From: Neostapfia colusana
Taxonomy: Eukaryota > Streptophyta > Magnoliopsida > Poales > Poaceae
Direction of reading: 5' to 3'
DNA length: 64,000 nt
Assembly (NCBI GenBank): GCA_030760725.1
Contig: JASWHV010000012.1
Coordinates: 49,073,652-49,137,651 of the forward strand
Shown: positions 42,908 through 55,387 of the stretch, one piece after another
Layout of the letters: the number at the start of each line of letters is the position of its first letter
Position numbering within the stretch: position 1 is the first letter of the stretch
Program-made: the position numbers and the translations under genes
The notes under the pieces: model-generated
Told to the model about the DNA's origin: nothing
The model's database searches: none
The model's input: the letters and a program-made list of their open reading frames with translations, nothing else

Positions 42908-45900
42908 TCTGGCCAACGCTCGCCCCAACCCTCCACCTCACGATGAAAACATCGACTCAAAGTCCAGCACACCGAGCTGCTTCATCCGTTCTCTCCAGTT
43001 CCAAGCGAAACCTAGCACGTCACGCGTTGGTCTTCGTCTTCCGTGAACGAACTCGTCACCGCTCTCTCTCTCCACCGGCGATCGGCTGATCCCGGCTATT
43101 TTACACACCGCCACCGGAGAAGAAAAGGTTTGTCTGATCATGCTGGAGCTGTAGGAGAAAACCTTTTGCCGTTTCATGCGGTGTAGAACGAGTATTTCTC
43201 ATTTCTTTACATGGTGTGTATTAGGTTTAGCAATCGTTCGATGGCGAAATGCGTTGCACAACGGCAACTACCGCTCGAGTTACACACTATACATACTCTA
43301 GTACCTTTAGCGAAACTCCTCGCTCAAGTAGCACCAAGTTTCATGCACTAGAACCCTAGTTCCGAGAGTTTTTCATGCCGGCGGCCGAAAACAGGGCACC
43401 TTGCCGGTGAGGTCCTAGATGCGGCCGTTTTGACGAGGATTAGGGTGCATATTTGTGATCAGCAAGTCTTAGCGGAGCTCTCAGATGAAACCACGTCGAA
43501 AAAGGTGTAGAGAACACCGAGTTCGATGTGAGCTCCGACCGCTATCACCGCCGCGAGCACTGTTCTGGCCATCGCCGAGCCACAGTGAGTGCACCAACGT
43601 GTTCCTTGTGCGGAGTTAGGCACATGCAGCGAGTTTCATCGAAAGGCGTGAAGTGGAACAGCTGTCGGCGAGCTCTCCGGTGAGGCACCGCAGCGGGGGT
43701 CACGGGTGGCGCGAGGTAGAAGAAGGGGTGCGGGCCCTGCGTGGCAGTGAGAGAAAACCAGTCCGGGGATCAGCTGTGTCTCCGGGAGTTCATGCGGCTA
43801 CGCGGGAAATTAAGTGGACCAGCTTGTGGCCTTGTTGTCGGGCTGACAGGTAGCTCTAGGGCCCACCAGCCCAGTATAAACCTTCTGTATTTCGATATGA
43901 TTTTCCAGATTTTTGCCAAACTTTAGAAGCCCATAACTATTGCAAGGGTTGTCAAAATTTAGAGAACCAAATTTTGTTGGATTCAGATCTCCGAGTACTT
44001 TCCAGAAAAATAAGTTTCAGTCCATGAAACCCATTCTTTTTCCAGAATTAATTCCCCAAAATTTAAAATGTTGGGAATTTTATTTGGAGATTCCCTTTAT
44101 AGAAAATTCTGAAATTTTGCCAGGGTGTTCAGTAAAATATCATTGATTGACATGAAAATTTTCAGATCCATCCAAGTTCATTGATTCCATCTAATGTTGT
44201 GATTAAGTGAACTGATCCAGAGAAAATGGAAAATGGTCAGAAACATTTTCAGAAACTTTCTCAAACTTGATTAGAGCATAAATTTCTCTAGGATTCTCCA
44301 AATTACATGAAACCAACTCCATTAGAACCATATCAAGCTCTAGTTTCCAGAAAGTAATGGCTTGCTCCATGAAAATCCCTAGAAATCTTTAGAATCTCTA
44401 GTAATGGCCATTTAGACATTTATTTGTGCAGAGCTCAAATGAGCTTTGTTTCATATGAAATTTGGCCAAGTCTCTGGTTAGGTTCTCACCAAGCCACAAT
44501 AAAAATTTCAGAATCAGAGGGGAGGTCTAGCTAAAGTTAGGGTCTTTATGTTTGTCAATTGAATCCATTTGCATTAAATTTGACACATATCGTAATTTGA
44601 TGACGTGTAGTCACTGAAGGCGAGGAAGCCCCAAAGATCTTGGATTTCATCACTCCAGAGGGAAATCTAACCACTGACCAGTAGCAACAAGGCAAGCCCC
44701 GGTTTGCATTTAACAAATTTTATCAAGTTTTGCTTTATACTCACTTAGCTTGAGGTATGTATGTGCATTAGGTATAGGATGATCGAAACTCTAATTGCAT
44801 AACCAGAAGATTCTAAAAGAGATTAAGTGCAGTGTCTAAGTTCTCGAGTAGAATATGATTTGCTTAATGTTTTTAGACTTCGGTATAAGTTGAGTAGTTG
44901 GAATCTACTCGCGAGTATAGGATTCGCCACATATGGGATTGGTTCGAGATGTGAGATAACTTTAGTAAGAAAAATTAGACTAGGCAGGGGCGTAGGACGC
45001 AGCAAGAGGAAGTCTTGTGCGTGTAGCCCTGCCCGTGTCGATTGAGGACCGATCTGTGTGCGGCCCCACTGAACAAGTTTGAATGTACCGAAGGCATATC
45101 GGATATATGAGGTCCGATAAACTGATGTAACCTATACCTCCGAGCGTCGAGGCATAGCACACCGATTTATAGGTGTAGGTTGAGGGCAGCAAGGTGGAAA
45201 TCCACTAACGGGTATAGAGAGATTCTCCGTATAGGGAACCTCCTGCTCGTTTCGGTGCAACCGGTTCGACGTTTGGGCTGTTTGGTGAAAGGTTGTCCCG
45301 TACGACATTGGTTGAGCGTGCTGTGTGCAGCTCCGAGTATGGGCGTACGTGGCGTGCTATTCAGGTATCCCTGCAGGTGTATATTGAGTCGATTTGCCGT
45401 CCCTCGCAGTTATGAGTACCGCTTGTTCACTGTGTCATGACGTAGTAATTATATGGAATGGTTGTGATGCATTAGTGCTGTTATGAATAACTTGTATTGC
45501 TACATGTGTGTCACTAAATATTGCTCACTAAATTTTAGATTTGTGAACTATTAACTTGTGGCTAAAAGGTGAATTAAGGATGGACTTGTAGGCGTGTCCT
45601 TTGCTGCAAACTGCCATCCAACTTTTGGTAGGACATGCATGTAGAGTTTCATGTGTAGGAGAGTCGATTAAGGCTTGTTGAGCCATCATGCTCACGGTTG
45701 CTGCTATGAGTGTTTGCAGGTGAGGAGTACCCCACGGACTCGGAGTATTGGTTTACCAGCGAGGGCTATCCTCTATCGGGGACTACAGCTGTGTGGGAGC
45801 CGTGCACGCCGCAGTGAAGCTGTGTGTAGCTAGTGTGGGTTGTTTGTAGGGCTGGACAACCAACTTTTGCTAGTTAGGAGTAGACATGAGTTGTATAAAT

Positions 45901-46079
45901 AAATTCCGCTGCAGTTAAACTCTATAAATAGATGTAAATTAAAAGTTTGTACTACTTTTATACAAATTCAGTAAGTTTGAATATAATACTGTGTTTTTCT
46001 TATCGTGTGTGCTGTAAGGTGTCGCATCGTGCGACACCACCCTCTGTGATGCTGATTGTACAGATTTCGGTCCGTCACA
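42908..46079 (+). repeat. Probable remains of a long LTR (original host of the copia insertion)
   Basis: Resumes the sequence left at 1043. No convincing gene. The end, TTTCGGTCCGTCACA (46065-46079), resembles the closing bases of Tekay-type LTRs, and the texture (44000-44500) is that of grass gypsy LTRs. No primer site follows and no LTR start is found in 1-1043, so a solo or truncated LTR is only a suggestion. Short ORFs on both strands at 42938-43177 and 43653-43926 match nothing I recognise. Confidence 0.4.
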
Positions 46080-46689
46080 GTTTCCTTCAAAGTAATAAAT
46101 TTTCATCCCCGTTTATTAGTATCAGCTAGAGGTTCATGTGTCTATTTGGTATATGTAGCCCTATAGATAGCTGAGACGGATGACATGGCACAATGTAGTG
46201 GCAGTTGACCCTTCTTCCTGCACCTTCCAGTTTCGAGTCAAATTAATTTAGTTCCTAGGTTAATTTCCATGGCCTGTTCTTCTTACGTGTGGATGTATCC
46301 TCGACACAAAAAAAAAAGACTTGCCGGGCCATTACGACGAAGCAGTCTGCCATGGGTGACTGTCTGCGTATTCATTTCCGACAACACTGTTCGTCCCTCT
46401 CGCGACGCGGTTACTTGGGGAAGATGATCGCGTCGTTGCCTGTTCACGATAGTCCTCGCCAAAAAAAAAAGGAATGTTCACGATACATAGTTCAGCATGA
46501 ATTTTTCACGCTATTCTCTTAGGGCACTTGTCCTTGTCCCAATATGGTTCCCCAGTCCTTCCAGTTGGTTTTCACGATGGCCTGCCAAATGGAAATTGCT
46601 GACTGTTGATTTCTCGGCACCGTATTTCCGTGATGGGCCGAGGCGCCACACCTCTAGAAGTAGCCCGCTCACTCGAGTTTCATCCAGCA
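46080..46689. other. Unassigned 0.6 kb
   Basis: Nothing recognised. Two A10 runs (46309 and 46461) each follow a CCTCG-type word, but no element borders can be drawn. Confidence 0.5.
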
Positions 46690-48455
46690 AGAGCGATTTT
46701 TTTAATATATGTTTTTTAATCCATTTGTGTTCTGAAGATTCTGGTTTTGAATCAGCTTCTTTGCAAAATAAAAACTGCCTACAAATCCTTCTTCAGACCC
46801 CACAACATGTGGGAGCTTTCAGCACAGGGTATACTTTTTTTATTCGAATTTAATATTACTAAATGGCTGATTCCAAAATTTTCCAAAATAACCATGCCTG
46901 GTCAACGGGCGATAGAGCTACGTGGCGTCCACGTGGTGCCCGTGGCCCGTTGAACGGGCGATTGGGCGCGACGTGGCGCAATCGCCCGACCACAGGGCGA
47001 CTGCCCGGCCTGCCTGGCCGCCCACGAGGCGACCGATGGGCGCGCGTGGCAGCCTGACTGACCTGTGGGGCCAGTTGTCCGACAGGCGAGCGAGAGCCAC
47101 CGGTGCCATGGGCCCTGTCGCCCCGCTAGCGTAAGATTGCCCCATGTGGGCCCAGTCGCCCAACTTTATATTATGTACTCACATATGTGGCGAGCTTCAT
47201 AAAATATTTGATCAACTCCTCGTAAGAAATACATTTCGTAAAATGTAAACTCAATTATTTAAAATAATAGGAATTTTTGTACATACAAACCATTCCGAGT
47301 TTCATCTACAGTTTTTTTTACGAACTCAATGAACATAATTTCTAATAACCAAAGATATAATAAATATAGGAATAAAATTAATTAATTTATATTGAATTTA
47401 CAATTCCAATCGAACAATACATAAAATAAAATAAAATTTCTATATTTATCAATCATAATTCAAAGACAAAATATTTTGTGTCATCTTTCATTATCAATAA
47501 ATACTTTTATTTATTATTTTTTATTAATTTACAATTTATAAAATATAATACAAAACAAAAAAAGGTCGGGCTTAGGGGTGGGCACATTTAACCGATAACC
47601 GCAAAACCAAACCGAACCGAACCAATTACGCGGTTAACCAATTTTTTTTGTTAAATGCGGTTATCATTTTTGTGTATTTCGTTTAATCGAATAAAATTCG
47701 GTTATCACATCGTATTAACCGAATAACCAATTTAACCAAAATTTTAACCCGTACTACCATATAACCCATAAAAATAAAAGCTCAATTGTACTAATTTTTA
47801 TCCTCATCAAAAAATTTCTCATATCATAACCGAATCTTAATAATCTCCACCCATCATGAGCACATATATGTCATTTTTTATATGTATTACTATTTTTATG
47901 TCTTTATTATCGTTTTTACCCAATAAATTATATTACAAGTTAAAATGCGGTTTACCGCAAAATCGAACCGAATTAACCACAACCAAATTGTGCGGTTATG
48001 ACTTTTTTTTGGATCAAATGCGGTTATCAGTTTTTCATAACCGAAATTTGTCTTAACCAAATTAACCGAACAGAATTAACCGGATTAACCGAATGCCCAC
48101 CCCTAGCGGGGCTACAGCGGCCTGCTGGGCCAGTCGCCTTACCATCGGGCGACTCGGCCCATGGCCAGGGCTATAGCCCTTCCGGTGGGTGACCGAGCCA
48201 ATGCCGCCACACAAGCGCAGCCAAGCGGGCGCCAGCCGCCGCATCGACCGTCGCAGGCCAGGCAATCGCCATTTGGCCGGCGATTATGCCACGTCATGGC
48301 CGGTCGCCCGTTCAACAGGCGACATGTGTCACGTGGACGCCACATGGCCCTAGCCCCGTTGAACGGGCGACACAGCGGTTATTTTGGGAAACTTTTGAAT
48401 CAGCCATTTCGTAATATTAAATTCAAATAAAAAACGTATATTAAAAAATTCAAGC
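46690..48455. mobile_element. Long-inverted-repeat DNA element (MULE-like or foldback)
   Basis: The left arm (about 46693-47160) and right arm (about 48106-48455) are inverted copies for about 300 bp: TTTTTTAATATAYG, GAATTTAATATTAC, AAATGGCTGATTC, AAAATAACC, then a GC-rich part with CGTTGAACGGGCGA and GTGGCGTCCACGTG. The left arm has an extra stretch of about 125 bp (46721-46848). The centre is AT-rich and has no transposase. Long arms without a coding region suggest a non-autonomous MULE or foldback element; no TSD could be fixed. Confidence 0.7.
47573..48105. mobile_element. hAT-type MITE nested in the long-inverted-repeat element
   Basis: Ends TAGGGGTGGGCA and, inverted, TGCCCACCCCTA. Flanked by the 8 bp words GTCGGGCT (left) and GCGGGGCT (right), 6 of 8 identical, as an aged hAT 8 bp duplication would be. 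The inside is AT-rich with many ACCGAA/TTAACC words in inverted arrangement (47590-47660, 47970-48090). No ORF of use. Confidence 0.65.
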
Positions 48456-50689
48456 GAGAGGCCGGAGCCCATGAGATGAAAATGGCTACGAAAAATGGCT
48501 CAGAAAAGCTCAGCTGGCTAGTTATCCCTGATTTCTTCCATATAGTTAATATTTTTCACATGCATTAGTTAACTCTGCATGTTTTCGATATTTTTCACAT
48601 TTATAGAATAATGTTATCTCAGTAGGGAACTTATCTAGTGTAATAAACCCTTATGGTGCTAACATGCATCTTTAACCATATGATTCATCATAAGAGGTCA
48701 TGATTAAGGGTCATAAAAACTCACATATCACTTAACTGCTCACTGTGATATGTAGGTTTTGCGGTGACCTCTCATAATGGATCAGATACCCACGTATGAA
48801 TATTAGTATATTAGAACCGAAAGGGTCATATACACTTGATATGTTGCCTCTAAGTATAGTGTTGATGTTAATGTTCCACATAACTTCCCTCTTTTTTGCA
48901 CTAGAGAAAAGAACTGAAGATAAAACCTGACGAGGTGACATCCTCCCGCAATTGTAGTGTCGTAGTGGTTGGGATGTTGTGACTCGAGTAGAAACCAAGG
49001 AGAAATAATTGTGGATAATAGATCTTTGTGTCGATGTCGACGTAGCCGAGAGCGAATGTGAGTAGTTGTGATCAAGAAAGTTGTTCTTGATATAGTCATT
49101 GTCGAGGTTAACGAAGTTGAGGAAGCCACACATATAGCCACGGGTGTAGAGAGGCATGAGGTAGAGAGCGCACAGGGATGCTCCTTGGACGAAGATGATG
49201 ATATAATCAAGGCACCGTGTGAAAGGGGTTTCATGCTGAGGTCGATGTTGCCAAAGGTGGTAGGGGCAAGGCATTCATCGGGTTTGCTAGACCCAGGAAT
49301 ACATCATGGATGAATGCATTGCACCAGTTGCCAAAGAAGAGGTGGCTAACCCGTCGGCCAAAAGTGGAAATGTGGATAGACTGAAGAGGCTAGGCGGTGA
49401 TACTCATTGTAGGTGATGAAGAACTCGATCCACGTGACAAAAACCAGATGCCTAGATGATCTGAGGGTTATCATTCCATGAAAATGCGATGAAAATGCAA
49501 TAACATAACACAATGGATGAAGGCACGCCTCAGAGCGTGTTTCCAGTTTGTAATGACTACAGGCAGCAACACTATGATACAAGGAGGTGACACATTGGCA
49601 GCCCGAAGCTCATAGGCATGGTACGCAACCTTAACGACGCCATGTGTATAACCGACTGATTAGATCGATGGAGTGCATGTAAGTACAATGATGCCACACA
49701 TATTAGAGTCATCAGACCATGGAACTGGTGGCGACAGTGTCGATGACATCTTGAGGATGGCGAAAATAAAATTGGCTCGGAGACGTGCGGTTGAGGCGTC
49801 CCTTGGGCACCTGGCTCCCAGCAGTGCTGAATGTGTTGCATATGAAGCATAGGCAAAGTTTTCGATGTCGATATTGTAAAAGAGGCATGTGATGTCGCTG
49901 GGCAGTGAGCGACTCAACCCTGATCAATGATCGGGTAAAATTAAGAGGTTAGCAGCAACATATTAGGAAACTCTTCGTATAAAACACCAAGTGCACTAGC
50001 TGATCCTCTTCTTTGTCGTGGATTGAGCCAAGGCAAATAAAAATCATAGAGAAGGAGAGCAGGTGCGGAGTAGAGCCCGACCAATATTGCCAAAGCGTAC
50101 AAATAGGTCAAGACCTGGTCCAAACGCCGCCACGGCGTCTAGGGTACGGGAGCGGCCTGGCCTGGCCGCCACTACGAGACGATACGTGATGGAGATAGAC
50201 GTGATGAACATGGAGAGTCCGATATGCAGTCTTGACGTGATGAACACAATCATGGTAGCGGTGGGATTAAGCGATCAATGATTAAACAAGGATGCTACCC
50301 CCTTGATCGTGATCAACCTCCTCGAAGGCGCGCAATGCAAAAACGAGCAGTGGTTGTAACCACACAATTGTAGCCCTCTCGTGATAACATGACAGGTATG
50401 ATAAAGGTATTAACTGCTGCCCAGTGCAATCAATTTATGCATATGATTGTGGATTATATTGAGGAGTAGGCTAGAAAACACTTGATCAACTATGAGCTCA
50501 TCTGCATGAAGTTGGGATTTATAAACTCAGAGATAGTTGTGAAATAGATTTGTTGGTTATGGCCAATCATCATTGGATGGACATCATAGTTTTTGGTTTG
50601 AGAAACACGACAATACTTCTCTTAATGTTATGAGGTTGCCCTTTACTAGGACATGCAATGTTGGATCATACTTTTAGGCTACCCTCTTG
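48456..50689. other. Unassigned 2.2 kb
   Basis: No recognised gene or element. The longest frame (48732-49274, minus, 180 codons) is a low-complexity Ser/Thr/His-rich translation with no domain I know and overlaps an equally long frame in another phase. I see no LTR, primer site or terminal repeat. Possibly decayed transposon or gene remnant. Confidence 0.45.
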
Positions 50690-51011
50690 ATTGTCAGCAG
50701 GAACTCTCCTGGTGTCGATCAGGAACGCCTGAGCTCCAACGGAGAAGAGATGAACACACGCGAGTTGTTTTTGTGCCGCACACTTGCAGGCGTTTTTCTC
50801 TCTGTCATTAACTTAAAAGCAAACTGCAAACCACGTGATAACAGCAACGGCATAAACGCCATGCACTCCATGACTGCATGACCAGGTCACGTAGCGCCCT
50901 CGGCGGACACACTCCCCATTATGTGATAACTACGCGCCCAGACGAGCGTGATGACTCACACCGGACTCAACACGATACAAGCAAACACAGGATTACAGAC
51001 TATTGTTCACA
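50690..51011 (-). repeat. 3' LTR of the minus-strand copia
   Basis: Defined from one end only by TG...CA, the adjoining purine tract and the end of pol at 51021. There is no partner in the window, so the outer border (50690) rests on TGACAATCA alone. Confidence 0.65.
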
Positions 51012-51020
51012 TTTCACCCC

Positions 51021-53299
51021 CTAATCCTGATGTTTCTTCTCGACCTTGACGACACCCAGTTTCTCGCGTAGTTCGCAGAACCGCTCACGAGCTAACGGCT
51101 TCGTCAAGATGTCAGCAACTTGCTCCTCAGTGTGGACGTGTTCGACGTCCATCTTCCCATCCCCGATGCAATCTCGAATGAAATGAAACCTAACATCAAT
51201 ATGCTTACTTCGATCGTGGAAGACGGGATTCTTATTGAGATCTATAGCCGATTGGCTATCCATCTTCAGGGTAAACGCCGTGCACCGCTCACATTTCAGC
51301 TCCGCGAGCAAACGTGCCAGCCAAACACCCTGGCAGGTCGCCGTATCCCTGTGATGTACTCCGCTTCGCAGGAAGACAGAGCTACGACTCTTTGCTTCTG
51401 AGACTGCCAGGTCACCGGGATTGAACCAGGACAAAAGACCACGCCTGTGGTGCTCTTCCTTGTGTCGATGTCACCGCCCATGTCAGCATCGCTATACCCG
51501 ATCAAGCGCTGTTCTTTCCTGCCACGCTGGTAGTGACAGCCAAAGTTGATGGTGCCCGCAACATAGCGTAGTATACGCTTCACCGCTGCGAGATGCTCGG
51601 TGGTGGGGGACTCCATGAACCGGCTCATGTACCCGACGGAAAACGCGATGTCCGGCCTGGTGTGCACCAAATACCGCAGACAACCAACGAGGCCTCGGTA
51701 CTCAGTGACATCCACCTGTGGTGCTGAACTTGTCTTTGACAGCTTCATATGATGCTCCATTGACGTGCGGCACGAGTTGCACCGTTCCATGCCCACGCGC
51801 ACTAGCATTTTGCACGCATACGCCTCTTGACACAAACTGATGCCTGCACTCCCTTGCTTCACCTATATACCGAGATAAAAACTGATTAATCCCAAATCAC
51901 TCATTTTGAAACGAGAACTCATCTGCTGCTTGAATACATTGATCTCGACATCGTCATTCCAGGTGATGATGAGGTCGTCCACGTAGACTCCCACCAGCAG
52001 CCGCGTCACGCCCTCACCACGGGCATACACGGCATGCTCCGACTTGCTGTGGCTGAAGCCAAGTGCCACTAGCGTCTCGTCGAGCTTTGTGTTCCAAGCC
52101 CGCGGGGCCTGATGAAGTCCGTAGAGCGCCTTATCCAGGCGTAGCACCTTGTATTCTTGCCCTTCAACGATGAAACCGGGAGGTTGGTGAACATACACCT
52201 CCTCGACCAGCTCCCCGTTCAAGAAGGCAGACTTCACGTCCATACGGTGAACGCCCCACCCTTCCTGGGCAGCAAGTGCAAGCAGCAGCCTCACCGATTC
52301 GATCCGAGCGACGGGTGCAAATACCTCGTCGAAATCCACCCCCTGCTGTTGAACGTAGCCTTTAGCAACTAAACGTGCCTTGTGTTTGATCACATCACCA
52401 TCAGCATTCTTCTTCAACTTGTAGACCCACTTCAGCCCGATTGGACGGTGTCCGGGCGGAAGGGGTACAAGATGCCACGTCTTGTTGCTCTCGATGGCGT
52501 CGATCTCTTCCAGCATAGCACTTCGCCAGGGTTGACGTCGCTCGGCCTCGGCAAATGTACTCGGTTCGTCCCTGATCTGCATGTAAAGTGCACCCCCACT
52601 TGACGTGCAGTGGAGCAAGTCCTGGTGGGGTTGTTGCACACCGAGTATGTTGTCGATGTTGCGGTACCTTGGTTCGACGTTGTTGGCTTCGGCGTCCAGG
52701 TAGTCATCCGCACCGGGTGGTGGCGAGACAAATTCAGGATGTGGTGGTGGTGTTGCAGCTGGTGCAGGATTCTCAGGTGGAGGAGTCGATGCAGAAGACA
52801 ATGGAACCGGCGTGCCCTCCACGGCCACTGGTTCGTCCGGGAATTCGGTGTCAACCTGCATAGTGTGGTAATCCACCACAAGATCTTCCCCGGACCCCAT
52901 TTCCTGTTGCTCCCAGTTCCAAGATGTTGGTTCGTCGAAGACAACATCCCGGGGCACGACAGCATGCCGCGACACTGGATCGTAGAAGTGCCACGCCTTG
53001 GCGTCTTGTTCATACCTGATGAACACAACCGGCAAACCCCAATCCTCGAGTTTCTTCAAATGAGGCTTTGTCGACTTGATATATGCCACACACCCAAATG
53101 TACGAAAATAATGAGCATCAGGTCTCCGGCCATACCAAGCCTCATACGGTGTCATGCCACAGACTGCTTTAGTGGGTGCCCGAGTCAGTATGTAGACGGC
53201 GGTGGCGACAGCCTCTCTCCAGAACATTGCCGGTACTCCTCGGCCTTTCAGTAGACTCCTTGCCATGGTAACCACGGACTGATTTCTTCTCTTGACCAC
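51021..53299 (-). pseudogene. copia integrase C-end, RT and RNase H
   Basis: The 478 open codons 53299-51863 run from the integrase motif (MVKRRNQSVVTMARSLL) through TPYEAWYGRRPD, RT (SNKTWHLVPLP, KHKARLVAKGYVQQQG, FAPVARIESVR, MDVKSAFLNGEL, KALYGLHQAPRAWN, the intact YVDDLI) to FKMSDLGLISFYLGI. A TAG at 51863 interrupts the frame, which continues in phase to RNase H (RPDIAFSVGYMSRF, GYSDADMGG, SSCEAEY). A frameshift near 51430 leads to the last part (SKHIDVRFHFIRD, EEQVADILTKPL) ending at 51021. In integrase the third catalytic position reads Lys (NGVVKRRN) where Glu is expected. RT looks nearly complete; integrase is dead. Confidence 0.92.
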
Positions 53300-54442
53300 A
53301 CCGTTTTGTTGTAGGGTCTACGGCACAGAGTGCTGCCTCTCAACACCACACTCGGTGCAGTACATCTCAAACTCAATGGATGTGAACTCCCCTCCGTTGT
53401 CAGTTCTCAGTACACGAAGACGACGGCCTGTCTCTACCTCAACTTTCGCCTGAAATTTCCTCAACGCAGCAAGAGTCTCACTCTTGGCCGTCAGTAATGT
53501 GAGCCACATGTACCTGCTCTTGTCATCGACCAACAACAAGAAATACTTCTTGCCTCCAGGCGTCACCGGTGATATCGGGCCACAGAGATCAGCATGTACC
53601 AAGTCGAGTAACCCATCTGCTCGTTTCTTTAACTGCGATGGGAACAGACTCCTCTTCAGCTTGGTGGTGACACAGTCTGAACACAACTGATGAACATGCT
53701 CGATGTGAGCAATTCCTCGCACCACCCCTCGTTGTTCTAGCTTCTTCAGAGCTTCAAAGTGGAAATGACCATACCGCTCGTGTCACAGCCACACATCATC
53801 AGACGCGTGCGCAGCCAGACAGAATGGCCTTGCGATCTTTACTTTCAGCAGATAGAGGCGGTTGGCTGACCTCTGAACCTGAACAACCAATCTTCCTTTA
53901 TCATCGTGGATTCGAAGTGTTCCATGTTGCACACGAATGTCACAGCCCCCTTCGTCGAGCTGTCCAAGACTGATAATGTTGGTGGTCAGTCTCGGAATGA
54001 AACACACCCCCGTGAGTGGGAGATGTTCTCCAGTCCGGTCTTCCCTTCAAACAAGAATGCCCGATCCTTCAATAGCGACCTCCGAGCCATCCCAGAACTT
54101 GACCGAGACTGTGATTGACGTGTCGATGTAAACAAAGGCACGGTGGCACCCGGACATGTGATTTGTTTCCCCACTGTCCAGGTACCACAGCGAGTCATCC
54201 CGCTTGGTTCCTCCGTCGAGCTGCACAAGTACCCTCTCTTCCACGACATGTATACTCCAGATGCCGGCAGGAGTTCGTGCATGTCCTGCATGCAGAGGCA
54301 TTGGTTGGGTGGGAAAGGAGGATGCTTGAACCATCAGCAGTGTTGGCTCTTTGTCCTCTTCGGCTTGCACAACATGGGCTTCATCCTTGAGCTTGCTACG
54401 ACAGTCCCTGGCCCAATGACCTTTCTTACGCAGCGCCTGCAC
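53300..54442 (-). pseudogene. copia zinc knuckle, protease and integrase core
   Basis: From 54442: a damaged knuckle (RKKGHWARDC), a linker, protease WYLDSGETNHMSG (DSG intact, about 54160), then a frameshift into 54007-53783 (MCFIPRLTTNIISLGQLDEGGCDI), and the integrase zinc region and core 53725-53318 with HADLCGPISP and RTDNGGEFTS. A stop precedes LQQNGVV. Integrase would insert the cDNA and protease would cut the polyprotein. Several stops and shifts make it inactive. Confidence 0.9.
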
Positions 54443-55387
54443 TGATCGTGTCTAACAGCTGGCCCACCGCTTGAATCAGTCTTGGTGCCATCCTGCGATC
54501 CGCTGTTTGATCCGTCGCCATTCCCGCATCCGTGACAATGTCCACGGCCTCGCGTTTCTTGCCGATGGAATCACCCGTGTTTTTCCTGCCGCCCTTCGTC
54601 TCAGATTCGCGCATCTTGAGTCTGGCCATCCACTCCTCCTCACAGAGAAGTAGTCGGCCTTGGCTGTCGTGGATCACCGCAAGCTTGTGCCGTTGCTCGA
54701 CAGCGCATAGTATCCCGGTCACCTCCTCAATGGAGATGTTCTTGATGTCGAGGAGAGTCTCGATGGAGACTGCCACTTGCACCATATGATCCGGTACAAC
54801 CTGCAGCATCTTGCGCACAACTTCGGCGTCGGTGATGTTGTCCCCGAGAACACGCAGTTCAGATGCAAGCCCGGTGATGCGGTTCGTGAAATCTTCCGTG
54901 TTCTTCGCCTCCTTCCACACCAGGGCGTCGGTGATGTTGTCCCCGAGAACACGCAGTTCAGCTGCAGGCCCGGTGATGCGGTTTGCGAAATCTTCCGTGT
55001 TCTCCGCCTCTTTCCACACCAGGGCCCCGAACTCACGCCTGAGTTGCTGCGCGTTGGCCTCGCAAGATGCAGCCACAGACGACCTTCTCTCGCGAAGGCT
55101 CGACAGGATGTCAGGCGGCACCGACCGCAGGATTGCCACGAGCGCCAAGTGATCATGACGATAATTGATCTCCTCTCCTTCCTCCGGTTCGACGACATGC
55201 ACCACCCGGCCGCCTCGAAGTTCACCTGCATCAACATCGCCCACTCCTGGTAATTGGTGCGTGTGAGCATGGGAAACTGAGTGCCTGCCGTGGTGTTCTC
55301 CGTGACGGTGCGATGAAAGACGATCTCACGTTGCCCCCTCCTCACTGCAGGAATCACGTGCCAGCAACCGTCGTCTATAAGGACCAA
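54426..55387 (-). pseudogene. copia gag with an in-frame tandem duplication
   Basis: Two overlapping frames joined by a shift near 55250: FPMLTRTNYQEWAMLMQVNFEAAGW (N-terminal gag core), then 55244-54426 with EINYRHDHLALVAILRSVPPDILSSL and a 33-residue unit, LVWKEAENTEDFANRITG and following, present twice in tandem (54826-54924 and 54925-55023). VVRKMLQVVPDHMVQVAVSIETL follows. The duplicated unit is part of the helical gag core. The N-terminus is the last copia-like sequence before the CACTA-like repeats. Confidence 0.88.
54826..55023 (-). repeat. 99 bp tandem duplication in copia gag
   Basis: Two adjacent 99 bp copies with only a handful of differences (Glu/Lys, Ala/Thr, Pro-Ala/Leu-Ser). 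The frame is kept. Confidence 0.92.

Larger units (their letters stand above)
50690..55370 (-). mobile_element. Ty1/copia element, 5' end missing
   Basis: 3' LTR 50690-51011 (322 bp; on minus TGTGAACAATAG ... CTGACAATCA), preceded by a purine tract, GGATTAGGGGGTGAAA (51012-51028, minus). Upstream on minus are RNase H, RT, integrase, protease and gag in copia order. The right side ends within the start of gag, where CACTA-like repeats begin at about 55370. No second LTR, primer site or TSD is seen. A short LTR and a compact pol suggest a lineage other than the Sirevirus-like element. Confidence 0.88.

Noticed and set aside
46065..46079. A complete solo LTR made of 1-1043 plus 42908-46079
   Set aside because: The end looks LTR-like but no matching start or TSD could be found in the left flank, so it is listed only as probable remains.
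48732..49274. 180-codon ORF on the minus strand as a gene
   Set aside because: Low-complexity translation, no domain, a competing frame of similar length, no promoter or splice context.
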